From Clostridiaceae bacterium (GTDB taxonomy: Bacteria; Bacillota; Clostridia; Saccharofermentanales; UBA5734), in assembly GCA_012511525.1 (NCBI GenBank), contig JAAZFW010000304.1, positions 1-6,173 on the forward strand: a stretch of 6,173 nt of DNA. Reading direction: 5' to 3'. Made by a program: the position numbers and the translations under genes. A model generated the notes under the pieces. That model did no database searches. It had not been told where the DNA came from and worked only from the letters and a program-made list of their open reading frames with translations. Numbering within the stretch: the first letter of the stretch is position 1; each line of letters opens with the position of its first letter. Below are positions 1 through 5,265 of this stretch, piece after piece.

Positions 1-524
1 TGGCCCACGCCGACCTGATCGCCCGCATGCGCCGGGAGACCGGCCTGAAGATACAAACGGGCGGCGGCATCCGCACCATGGCGGCGCTCGAACGGCTGCT
101 GGAGACGCACCAGCTTGAGCGGGCCGTGCTCGGGACGGCTGCTGTCAAGGACCGGCGCTTCACCGAGAAGGCTCTGACGCGCTACCCGGATCGGATCGCC
201 ATCGGGCTGGACGCGCGCGACGGCATGGTTTGCATCGAGGGCTGGACAAAAGACAGCGGCCTGGATGTGGTCGCATTTGCCCGCGAAATGGCTGACCTGG
301 GGGCGCAAACGGTCATCTACACCGATATCCGGCGCGACGGCACGATGCGCGGACCGGCCCTGGCCGGCATACGCCAGCTGGTCGATCTCGGCCGCCTCGC
401 CGTGATCGCGTCCGGAGGCATCGGCTGCCAGGATGATATAGAAGCGGTCCGCCAGACCGGTGCCGCCGGCGTTATCGTCGGCAAGGCGCTTTACGAAGGA
501 AAGGTTGTGTTGCCATCATGCTAG
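1..524 (+). CDS. hisA: HisA, ProFAR isomerase (5' end outside window)
   Basis: The reading frame is open from the window edge (codons in phase with position 3) to TAG at 522-524, giving the last 173 or so residues of a protein usually about 240 long. HisA is a cytoplasmic (beta/alpha)8 barrel that isomerises ProFAR to PRFAR, the fourth step of histidine synthesis. Family signatures visible are the GGGIR phosphate-binding loop, GTAAV, LDARDG (its first Asp, codon 210-212, matches the second catalytic Asp of the family), YTDIRRDGT, ASGGI and VGKALYEGK near the C terminus. The first catalytic Asp, near residue 8, lies outside the window. The 3' end overlaps the next gene by 7 bases, so the two are probably translationally coupled. 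The related HisF is excluded by the YTDIRRDGT and GKALYEGK motifs and by the complete HisF that follows. Confidence 0.97.
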   Translation, partial: AHADLIARMRRETGLKIQTGGGIRTMAALERLLETHQLERAVLGTAAVKDRRFTEKALTRYPDRIAIGLDARDGMVCIEGWTKDSGLDVVAFAREMADLGAQTVIYTDIRRDGTMRGPALAGIRQLVDLGRLAVIASGGIGCQDDIEAVRQTGAAGVIVGKALYEGKVVLPSC

Positions 525-1696
525 CCAAGCGCATTATTCCCTGCCTGGACGTCCGGGGCGGACGTGTTGTCAAGGGCGTCAATTTTGTCGATATCCGCGA
601 CGCCGGCGATCCGGTGGATTCGGCGCGCGCCTACAACGACGCCGGTGCCGACGAACTGGTCTTCCTGGATATCTCGGCAACCCTGGAAGAGCGCGACACC
701 CTGATCGATGTCGTCAGCCAGGTGGCGGAACAGGTGTTCATTCCCTTTACAGTCGGCGGCGGTATCCGCAGCCTGGAGGACATCCGCAGGATCCTCAAGG
801 CCGGCGCGGACAAAACATCGCTGAACTCCGCGGCTGTACAAAATCCCGACTTAGTCCGCGAGGCTGCGGCCCGCTTCGGCAGCCAGTGCGTCGTCGTCGC
901 GATTGACGTACGCCGTACGCCGCAAGGCCCTTACGAGGTGATGATTGCCGGGGGAACCAGACCGACCGGACTGGAAGCCGTCGCCTGGGCGCGCAGGGTT
1001 GCCGAGCTGGGTGCCGGCGAAATCCTGTTGACCAGCATGGACCGGGACGGCACCAAGTCCGGGTATGACCTCGACATCACCCGCCAGATCGCCGACGCTG
1101 TTCCGATTCCGGTCATCGCTTCAGGCGGCGCGGGGCGGCTGGCCGACTTCTACGACGCCCTGACGCTCGGCGGCGCGGAAGCGGTCCTGGCAGCCAGCCT
1201 GTTTCATTTCGGCGAAATCACGATCCCGCAGCTCAAGCGTTACCTGGCGCTTCGGGAAATCCCGGTCCGGTTGTCTCCGGCCGAACTCGAAACGTTGTCC
1301 GGCCTCCCCAGGCCTTTTGCGGCCGGAACCGGCCTGGACGATCCGGCGGTTGCCTCGGCAATCTGGTCCAAGCTGAAAAAGGACGACCGCGGCCTGGTGA
1401 CGGTCATCACCAGACGGGCCGAAGACGGGGAAGTCCTGATGCAGGCCTATACCGACGAAAAGGCGTTCCAGGAAACGCTGACATCCGGCCTGATGCACTA
1501 TTTTAGCCGCAGCCGCGGCAAGCTTTGGCTCAAAGGCGAGCAGTCCGGTCATTTCCAGCAGGTCCGAGCCCTGCGGGTCGACTGCGACGCGGATTGCCTG
1601 CTGGCGGATGTGCATGCCTTCGGCCCCGCCTGCCATACAGGTGCGCAAACCTGTTTTTTCCGTACGATCGAGGAATTGGCTGAGGCCAGGGCGTAA
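518..1696 (+). CDS. hisFI: HisF-HisI fusion: imidazole glycerol phosphate synthase cyclase / phosphoribosyl-AMP cyclohydrolase
   Basis: One uninterrupted 392-residue frame holds two enzymes. Residues 1-252 are a complete HisF barrel: catalytic Asp11 (in IPCLD) and Asp130 (in VAID), the phosphate loops VGGGIR (79-84) and ASGGAG (201-206), and the usual HisF ending IPVRL. HisF makes imidazole glycerol phosphate and AICAR from PRFAR, with ammonia supplied by HisH. After a linker of about 25 residues, residues 278-392 are a full HisI, which hydrolyses phosphoribosyl-AMP. Its metal ligands are in place: Asp355, Asp357 and Asp359 for Mg, and Cys356, Cys372 and Cys379 for Zn, with the family's 16- and 7-residue Cys spacings. 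ATG 518 is preceded by AGGAAAGG (498-505) and overlaps the hisA stop. No start codon with a ribosome binding site lies before the HisI part, so one polypeptide is expected. Cytoplasmic. The domain assignment is secure; activity of both halves is inferred from the residues. Confidence 0.96.
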   Translation: MLAKRIIPCLDVRGGRVVKGVNFVDIRDAGDPVDSARAYNDAGADELVFLDISATLEERDTLIDVVSQVAEQVFIPFTVGGGIRSLEDIRRILKAGADKTSLNSAAVQNPDLVREAAARFGSQCVVVAIDVRRTPQGPYEVMIAGGTRPTGLEAVAWARRVAELGAGEILLTSMDRDGTKSGYDLDITRQIADAVPIPVIASGGAGRLADFYDALTLGGAEAVLAASLFHFGEITIPQLKRYLALREIPVRLSPAELETLSGLPRPFAAGTGLDDPAVASAIWSKLKKDDRGLVTVITRRAEDGEVLMQAYTDEKAFQETLTSGLMHYFSRSRGKLWLKGEQSGHFQQVRALRVDCDADCLLADVHAFGPACHTGAQTCFFRTIEELAEARA

Positions 1697-1731
1697 AACA
1701 CACGATATGGGTTGCCTTAAGGAGGATAACC

Positions 1732-2019
1732 ATGAGCCAGATTGGACAGATTCTTGACGAACTATATGATGTTGTACTCGACCGCCAGGCCAACCCCAAG
1801 GAGGGCTCCTACACGAATTACCTGCTGGGGAAAGGCCTGGACAAGATCTGCAAGAAAATCGGTGAGGAAGCCGCCGAAGTCATCATCGCGGCCAAAAACC
1901 GCCAGCCGTCCGAAGTGACCTATGAAGTGGCCGACTTGCTTTACCACCTTTGTGTGCTGCTGGTCGAGCAAAAGGTCAGCTTTGATGAAATCGAGAAAGA
2001 GCTGCGCCAGCGTCGCTGA
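1732..2019 (+). CDS. hisE: HisE, phosphoribosyl-ATP pyrophosphatase
   Basis: This 95-residue protein matches stand-alone HisE in length and motifs. HisE hydrolyses phosphoribosyl-ATP to phosphoribosyl-AMP and pyrophosphate, the second step of histidine synthesis, and its product is the substrate of the HisI domain encoded just upstream. It is an all-alpha enzyme of the MazG-like fold. The acidic Mg-binding clusters are visible as KKIGEEAAEV (Glu45, Glu46, Glu49) and EVADLLYHL (Glu65, Asp68), separated by the usual helix turn. SYTNYLLGKG near residues 26-35 is also typical. The start has an excellent site, AAGGAGG at 1719-1725, six bases before ATG. It lies 35 bases after hisFI and appears to be the last gene of the his operon. 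The family is often fused behind HisI; here it is free because HisI is attached to HisF. Confidence 0.97.
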   Translation: MSQIGQILDELYDVVLDRQANPKEGSYTNYLLGKGLDKICKKIGEEAAEVIIAAKNRQPSEVTYEVADLLYHLCVLLVEQKVSFDEIEKELRQRR

Positions 2020-2053
2020 TGGCGTTTGAGGCCTACGCTGCGAAAAATTCTGT

Positions 2054-2082
2054 TTGACAAAAGACCCTGCCTGTGATAGAAT
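2054..2082 (+). promoter_or_regulatory. Promoter of the rpmG-secE-nusG-rplKA operon
   Basis: TTGACA (2054-2059) and TAGAAT (2077-2082) are separated by 17 bases, a near-consensus sigma-A promoter. TG at 2074-2075 makes an extended -10. Transcription should start near 2089, leaving a leader of about 70 bases before rpmG. The promoter overlaps an inverted repeat that probably terminates the his transcript. Predicted by eye from consensus only. Confidence 0.8.
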
Positions 2083-2115
2083 TCGTTTGCTTGTCCACAA
2101 AAGGGTCTTTTTTTT
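2059..2115 (+). terminator. Probable his operon terminator enclosing the next promoter
   Basis: AAAAGACCCT (2059-2068) pairs perfectly over ten bases with AGGGTCTTTT (2102-2111), and the right arm runs into eight T residues (2108-2115). The interval of 33 bases is longer than in a standard terminator loop, but TGTG (2072-2075) can pair with CACA (2096-2099) to tighten it. It lies 39 bases after hisE. RNA started at the promoter inside the repeat would lack the left arm and so should not stop here. The large loop keeps confidence moderate. Confidence 0.58.
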
Positions 2116-2157
2116 ATGTGAAGATCGCAGATCAGACCAGGCGGAGGTGACCAACAG

Positions 2158-2322
2158 ATGGCAAAAGCAGGAGTACGGGACAAGGTGACCTTGTCATGCA
2201 CCGTATGCAAACAGAGAAATTATGACACCATGAAGAACAAGAAGAACAACCCGGACAGGTTGGAAATGAAGAAATACTGCAGATTCTGCCGCAAGCATAC
2301 CGATCACAAGGAAACGAAGTGA
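2158..2322 (+). CDS. rpmG: Ribosomal protein L33 (bL33), zinc-binding form
   Basis: This 54-residue basic protein belongs to the 50S ribosomal subunit. Cys14-Cys17 (CTVC) and Cys41-Cys44 (CRFC) form the zinc ribbon of the C+ type of L33. The central NYDTMKNKKNNPDRLEMKKY segment and the C-terminal RKHTDHKETK are characteristic of the family. The start at ATG 2158 follows GGAGGTGA (2143-2150) by seven bases. It is the first gene of the operon and overlaps secE by four bases (GTGA), so secE translation is probably coupled to it. Firmicutes commonly keep rpmG directly before secE, which supports the assignment. Organisms with two L33 genes use the Cys-containing copy under zinc-replete conditions; whether a second copy exists here cannot be seen. 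Confidence 0.97.
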   Translation: MAKAGVRDKVTLSCTVCKQRNYDTMKNKKNNPDRLEMKKYCRFCRKHTDHKETK

Positions 2323-2741
2323 GCGACAAGAGAGCAGATAAGGATGTGTTGAGGATGGCAGAGAAAGCCAAGAAAGACAACCGGCCGACCAAGCCCGCCC
2401 CCGCAAAACGGAACTTCTTTCAGAAAGTGGCCGCGTTTTTCGTTACGGCCGGAAAGAAGCTGAAGACTTTCTTTGTCAATCTCAGGGCAGAACTGAAGCG
2501 GGTCGTGTGGCCGGACCGCAAACGGTTGATCCAGAGCACGGCGACGGTTTTGGCGATCTGTGTGATTATCGGCGTTCTGCTGTTCGTTATCGACACGGTC
2601 CTCAGCGGCACGCTGGACGCCCTGGGCTTCTATTCGCCCAAGGTGACGACGACCGCCACGACGACCGCTGCGACGACTGCCACGACGACCGCCACAACAG
2701 CCGAATCCGGAACAAGCGCCACCACGGCGCAAGCCGGGTAA
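2319..2741 (+). CDS. secE: SecE, preprotein translocase subunit, with a Thr/Ala-rich tail
   Basis: SecE clamps SecY in the membrane translocon. The core family region is residues 50-104: the amphipathic segment ending in ELKRVVWPDRKRL (58-70, the conserved WP motif) followed by one transmembrane helix at about 74-95. Residues 1-48 are a Lys-rich, Ala/Pro-containing cytoplasmic extension. Residues 109-140 are an unusual Thr/Ala/Ser tail that should face outward, since single-span SecE proteins have the N terminus inside. At 140 residues it is much longer than a minimal single-span SecE of about 60. The start is taken as GTG 2319, which overlaps the rpmG stop and follows AAGGA (2308-2312) by six bases; ATG 2355 is an alternative with a poorly spaced site. 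It lies just upstream of nusG, as in most bacteria. Confidence 0.95.
   Translation: MSDKRADKDVLRMAEKAKKDNRPTKPAPAKRNFFQKVAAFFVTAGKKLKTFFVNLRAELKRVVWPDRKRLIQSTATVLAICVIIGVLLFVIDTVLSGTLDALGFYSPKVTTTATTTAATTATTTATTAESGTSATTAQAG
2646..2693 (+). repeat. Four 12-bp tandem repeats in the 3' end of secE
   Basis: The unit ACGACGACCGCC occurs at 2646-2657, with one change at 2658-2669, diverged at 2670-2681, and exact again at 2682-2693. Each copy encodes Thr-Thr-Thr-Ala or a close variant, extending the C terminus of SecE. The in-frame unit length means copy-number changes would keep the frame open. Confidence 0.9.
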
Positions 2742-2756
2742 AGGAGTACGTAAGCT

Positions 2757-3293
2757 ATGGTCGAAGAAAACTCCGCGGAAGCCAAATGGTATGTTGTCCA
2801 TACCTATTCCGGGTATGAAAACAAAGTGAAGGCGACCTTGGAGCGAATCGTCGAAAATCGCGGGATCCATGAATACATCCAGGAAGTCTCTGTTCCCATG
2901 GAGGAACAGGTTGAAATCAAGGATGGCAAGAAAAAGGTGACGCAGCGAAAGATCTATCCTGGTTACGTCCTGGTCAAGATGACGCTGACGGACGAGATCT
3001 GGTACATCGTGCGCAACACGCGCGGCGTGACCGGCTTTGTCGGACCCTCGAGCTCCAAGCCGACGCCGCTGACCGATGAGGAACTGATGCTGATGGGCCT
3101 CGAGTCCAGCTGGGAACCGGTTGTCGACTACGATGTCGGCGATTCGGTCAAAGTAATCAACGGGCCGCTCGAAAGCTTTATCGGCACCGTCGAGGAGATC
3201 AACCTCGACAAAAAGAAAGTGCGCGTGCTCGTTTCCATGTTTGGCCGCGAAACACCGGTTGAACTGGAACTGACGCAGATCCTGCGCATCTGA
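2757..3293 (+). CDS. nusG: NusG, transcription elongation and termination factor
   Basis: NusG binds the RNA polymerase clamp and links it to the ribosome or to termination factors, depending on the species. Residues 9-110 are the NGN domain, with KWYVVHTYSGYE (10-21), the RKIYPGYVLVKM strand (64-75) and the VRNTRGVTGFVG loop (85-96). Residues 124-178 are the KOW domain, with VGDSVKVINGPLESFIGTV (127-145), ending in the typical ELELTQILRI. The full length of 178 residues is normal. ATG 2757 follows AAAGGAG (2740-2746), which overlaps the secE stop region; the gap to secE is 15 bases. Position between secE and rplK is the standard bacterial context. Confidence 0.98.
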   Translation: MVEENSAEAKWYVVHTYSGYENKVKATLERIVENRGIHEYIQEVSVPMEEQVEIKDGKKKVTQRKIYPGYVLVKMTLTDEIWYIVRNTRGVTGFVGPSSSKPTPLTDEELMLMGLESSWEPVVDYDVGDSVKVINGPLESFIGTVEEINLDKKKVRVLVSMFGRETPVELELTQILRI

Positions 3294-3305
3294 ACATGAC
3301 TGCCC

Positions 3306-3333
3306 GTGCAGGCCGGCATAAGCCGCTTTGCAC
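3306..3333 (+). promoter_or_regulatory. Hairpin in the rplK leader, candidate L1 (RplA) control site
   Basis: Positions 3306-3317 can pair with 3322-3333 around an ATAA loop: nine Watson-Crick pairs, two G-T pairs and one C-C mismatch. It sits in the 73-base nusG-rplK gap and has no T-run, so it is not a terminator. L1 is known to repress the rplK-rplA mRNA in several bacteria by binding near the L11 start. That this hairpin is the site is inference from position only. Confidence 0.35.
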
Positions 3334-3352
3334 CGCAGATAAAGATCAAATT

Positions 3353-3359
3353 GGGAGGT
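3353..3359 (+). promoter_or_regulatory. Ribosome binding site that fixes the rplK start
   Basis: GGGAGGT lies seven bases before ATG 3367. A GTG at 3358, in the same frame, overlaps this site and therefore cannot be the start, although it would add three residues. L11 proteins begin MAKKV, which agrees with ATG 3367. Confidence 0.85.
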
Positions 3360-3366
3360 GGCCGCA

Positions 3367-3795
3367 ATGGCAAAAAAAGTCACAGGGTATGTGAAACTGC
3401 AGATACCCGCAGGCAAAGCCACACCAGCGCCGCCGGTAGGACCAGCCCTTGGTCAGCATGGTGTCAACATCGCCATGTTCGTCAAGGAATTCAATGAAAG
3501 AACAGCCAAGGATGTCGGCCTGATCATTCCGGTCATCATCACGATCTACGCGGATCGCTCGTTCACTTTCATTACGAAGACTCCTCCGGTGCCTGTGCTG
3601 CTGAAAAAGGCATGCAACATCGAAAGCGGATCCGGCAAGCCCAACCGGGACAAGGTAGCCAAGCTCCCCCGTTCGGAAGTCCTGAAGATCGCCCAGATGA
3701 AGATGGTCGACACAAATGCGTCGGACATCGAATCCTGTGCCCGGATGGTCGCCGGAACAGCCAGAAGCATGGGCATTGTCGTCATTGACGACTAG
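3367..3795 (+). CDS. rplK: Ribosomal protein L11 (uL11)
   Basis: L11 sits at the base of the L7/L12 stalk, binds the GTPase-associated region of 23S rRNA, and is the target region for thiopeptide antibiotics. The 142 residues match the usual 141-142. The N-terminal domain (about 1-70) shows KLQIPAGKATPAPPVGPALG (10-29) with the Pro residues of the thiopeptide-binding face, then DRSFTF (63-68). The C-terminal RNA-binding domain (about 75-142) shows KTPPVPVLLKKA and GTARSMGI (130-137). The gene is 23 bases upstream of rplA and presumably shares its transcript with rpmG, secE and nusG, as no promoter is evident in between. Confidence 0.98.
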   Translation: MAKKVTGYVKLQIPAGKATPAPPVGPALGQHGVNIAMFVKEFNERTAKDVGLIIPVIITIYADRSFTFITKTPPVPVLLKKACNIESGSGKPNRDKVAKLPRSEVLKIAQMKMVDTNASDIESCARMVAGTARSMGIVVIDD

Positions 3796-3818
3796 GGCGC
3801 CTGAAGGAGTGAAAGACA

Positions 3819-4511
3819 ATGAAAAGAGGCAAGCGATATAAGGAGCTGTCCAAGCTGATTGACCGGGCCGTCCAGTACGATCCGCCAGAGGCCATTGACC
3901 TCGTCCAGAAGACAGCCAAAGCCAAGTTCGACGAGACCATCGAGATGCACATCAGGCTCGGTGTCGACTCCCGTCACGCAGACCAGCAAGTGCGTGGCGC
4001 CGTTGTGCTCCCCCACGGTACAGGCCGGACCAAACGCGTCCTGGTTTTCGCCAAGGGTCCGAAAGCCGATGAGGCCCGGGAAGCCGGCGCAGATTTTGTC
4101 GGTGCCGAGGACATGGTTGAGAAGATCCGTACCGAGAACTGGTTCGACTACGATGTGGTTGTCGCCACACCGGACATGATGGGTGTCGTCGGCCGCCTCG
4201 GCCGCGTGCTCGGCCCCAAGGGCCTGATGCCCAACCCCAAGTCAGGCACCGTCACCATGGACCTGACCCGGGCTATCGCCGAGATCAAGGCCGGTAAGAT
4301 CGAGTACCGCCTGGACAAGTCGAACATCATCCACTGCCCCCTCGGCAAGGCGTCGTTCGGGCAGGACAAGCTGGCTGAGAACTTCAAGGTTCTGATGGAC
4401 GCGGTCATCCGGGCAAAACCGGCTGCGGCCAAGGGACAGTACCTGCGCAGCGTGACGATCACGTCGACCATGGGTCCCGGCATCAAGATCAATACCGCCA
4501 GGTTGAGCTAA
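3819..4511 (+). CDS. rplA: Ribosomal protein L1 (uL1)
   Basis: L1 forms the mobile stalk beside the E site and, in many bacteria, represses its own rplK-rplA mRNA. The 230 residues agree with the family's usual 229-235. Conserved regions are GKRYKEL near the start, the FDETIEMHIRLGVD strand (37-50), the RGAVVLPHGTGRTKRV RNA-binding segment (59-74) and the signature GRLGRVLGPKGLMPNPKSGT (125-144). The start at ATG 3819 follows AAGGAG (3804-3809) by nine bases. The frame ends in tandem stops, TAA then TAG (4509-4514). The next gene, rplJ, has its own promoter 16 bases after this stop, and I see no T-run terminator between, so some read-through into rplJ is likely. Confidence 0.98.
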   Translation: MKRGKRYKELSKLIDRAVQYDPPEAIDLVQKTAKAKFDETIEMHIRLGVDSRHADQQVRGAVVLPHGTGRTKRVLVFAKGPKADEAREAGADFVGAEDMVEKIRTENWFDYDVVVATPDMMGVVGRLGRVLGPKGLMPNPKSGTVTMDLTRAIAEIKAGKIEYRLDKSNIIHCPLGKASFGQDKLAENFKVLMDAVIRAKPAAAKGQYLRSVTITSTMGPGIKINTARLS

Positions 4512-4519
4512 TAGCCTTT

Positions 4520-4541
4520 GCGGTCATTGACTTTTGGCCGC
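4520..4541. repeat. Inverted repeat framing the rplJ -35 box
   Basis: GCGGTCA (4520-4526) pairs with TGGCCGC (4535-4541) over seven positions with one G-T pair, leaving an 8-base loop that begins with the TTGACT -35 hexamer. There is no T-run after it, so it is not a terminator for rplA. It could be a protein site or chance. Confidence 0.5.
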
Positions 4542-4555
4542 GCGACAGATAGAAT
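4527..4555 (+). promoter_or_regulatory. Promoter of the rplJ-rplL operon
   Basis: TTGACT (4527-4532) and TAGAAT (4550-4555) are 17 bases apart, placing the start of transcription near 4562, immediately before the L10 leader. There is no extended -10 here, unlike the other two promoters in the window. Its position agrees with the known internal promoter between rplA and rplJ in Bacillus subtilis. Confidence 0.78.
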
Positions 4556-4614
4556 AGCACAGTGCGCCAGAGACAGCAGGATTCCGTAAGGAAGTAAACG
4601 CAAGACGTCCTGCC

Positions 4615-4656
4615 GAGGCTGCAGAGTCAGATTGTTTTTGATCTGTCCTGCCCCTC
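4615..4656 (+). other. Antiterminator hairpin of the L10 leader
   Basis: Pairs that can form are GAGG 4615-4618 with CCTC 4653-4656, GCAG 4621-4624 with CTGC 4648-4651, G4626 with C4647, and CAGAT 4628-4632 with ATCTG 4641-4645. This stem uses GAGG from the L10-binding motif at one end and the left arm of the terminator at the other. It is therefore incompatible with the terminator, and L10 binding should disfavour it. Confidence 0.6.
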
Positions 4657-4685
4657 CCGTCATCAGGCGAGAGGGGCTTTATTTT
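4650..4685 (+). terminator. Attenuator (intrinsic terminator) before rplJ
   Basis: GCCCCTC (4650-4656) pairs perfectly with GAGGGGC (4671-4677), followed by the T-rich run TTTATTTTA (4678-4686). It lies only 18 bases before the rplJ start codon, inside the leader, so it controls entry into rplJ-rplL rather than ending an operon. Confidence 0.82.
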
Positions 4686-4690
4686 ACCAG

Positions 4691-4698
4691 AAGGAGGG
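4691..4698 (+). promoter_or_regulatory. Ribosome binding site that fixes the rplJ start
   Basis: AAGGAGGG lies five bases before ATG 4704. The frame is open further upstream, but that part runs through the leader and attenuator, so translation begins at 4704. Confidence 0.9.
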
Positions 4699-4703
4699 AT
4701 AAC

Positions 4704-5240
4704 ATGCCCAGTAAGCAGGTATTGGAAACCAAGAAAGGGATCGTGGATGAGCTGGCCCAGGAATTCAGCCAGGCTCAGTCGATCGTTTTGGCGGAATACC
4801 GCGGTTTGACCGTCGCCCAGGACACGGAAATGCGGGCCGCCCTGCGCAAGGAAGAGGTCACGTACAAGGTAATCAAGAACACGTTGTCTTCCCGGGCCCT
4901 GGCCCAGGCTGGCCTCAACGGTCTTGACGATCTTCTCACGGGACCGACAGCCATTGCTTTCAGCAAAAAAGACATGATCACCCCGGCGAAGGTTCTTAAG
5001 GAGTTCTCCGCCAAGTACAATAAGCTGAAGCTCAAAGGCGGCTACCTCGAGGGAAAGGTTCTTGACCTCGACGAACTGAACAGCCTGGCCAGCATCCCTG
5101 GCCGCGACGTGCTGTATGGTCAGCTCGTCTTTGGCCTGATGTCACCGATCACCAGTTTGGCATTCATTCTGAACGCCATCCGGGAAAAAATGGAAGCCGG
5201 AGATGGAAATGCCGCTCCAGCAGAAGCCGCAGAAGCATAA
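4704..5240 (+). CDS. rplJ: Ribosomal protein L10 (uL10), stalk base
   Basis: L10 anchors the L7/L12 dimers to 23S rRNA beside L11, and the L10-L12 complex represses its own mRNA. The protein has 178 residues, close to the usual 165-180. The N-terminal RNA-binding domain (about 1-135) shows the family motifs SIVLAEYRGLTV (26-37), MRAALRKEEVTYKVIKNTL (43-61) and LLTGPTAIAF (77-86). From about 140 the C-terminal helix, LVFGLMSPITSLAFILNAIREK (141-162), carries the L12 dimer docking sites; it ends in an acidic Ala/Glu-rich tail. The gene is 25 bases upstream of rplL. Expression should depend on the promoter at 4527-4555 and the attenuator just before it. Confidence 0.98.
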   Translation: MPSKQVLETKKGIVDELAQEFSQAQSIVLAEYRGLTVAQDTEMRAALRKEEVTYKVIKNTLSSRALAQAGLNGLDDLLTGPTAIAFSKKDMITPAKVLKEFSAKYNKLKLKGGYLEGKVLDLDELNSLASIPGRDVLYGQLVFGLMSPITSLAFILNAIREKMEAGDGNAAPAEAAEA

Positions 5241-5265
5241 AGGATATAATCAGGAGGTCATAAAA

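Larger units (their letters stand above)
4562..4685 (+). ncRNA. L10 leader: autoregulatory 5' leader of rplJ-rplL
   Basis: The leader has the conserved L10-binding motifs AGACAGCAGG (4571-4580) and CCTGCCGAGG (4609-4618); GCAGG and CCTGC pair to close a domain that holds a TTCC-GTAA-GGAA hairpin with a GNRA-type loop (4582-4593). The spacing and order match the ribosomal protein L10 leader family of Firmicutes. In B. subtilis the L10(L12)4 complex binds this element and causes premature termination, so excess stalk protein shuts off rplJL. The antiterminator (4615-4656) and terminator (4650-4685) needed for that switch can both be drawn here. The element fills most of the 192-base gap between rplA and rplJ. 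Confidence 0.88.

Noticed and set aside
460..906. Plus-strand open frame overlapping hisA and hisF in another phase
   Set aside because: Its translation is Arg/Pro/Gly-rich and featureless, as expected for an off-frame reading of GC-rich DNA.
1121..1648. Minus-strand open frame opposite hisFI
   Set aside because: It is a shadow of a GC-rich coding region; the plus strand encodes clear HisF and HisI motifs.
2116..2121. ATG-TGA minimal start-stop frame in the rpmG leader
   Set aside because: It has no ribosome binding site in front, only the T-run, and two codons carry no other support.
3358..3366. GTG start three codons upstream for rplK
   Set aside because: The GTG overlaps the ribosome binding site, and L11 proteins begin at the ATG 3367.
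2304..3422. Long open frame (372 codons) on the minus strand opposite secE, nusG and the rplK start
   Set aside because: It is antisense to three well-recognised genes, its translation is low-complexity in places and resembles no family I know, and I see no ribosome binding site for it.
5203..5265. Upstream in-frame ATG for rplL inside rplJ
   Set aside because: The extra 21 residues are unlike L12, and a strong ribosome binding site precedes ATG 5266.
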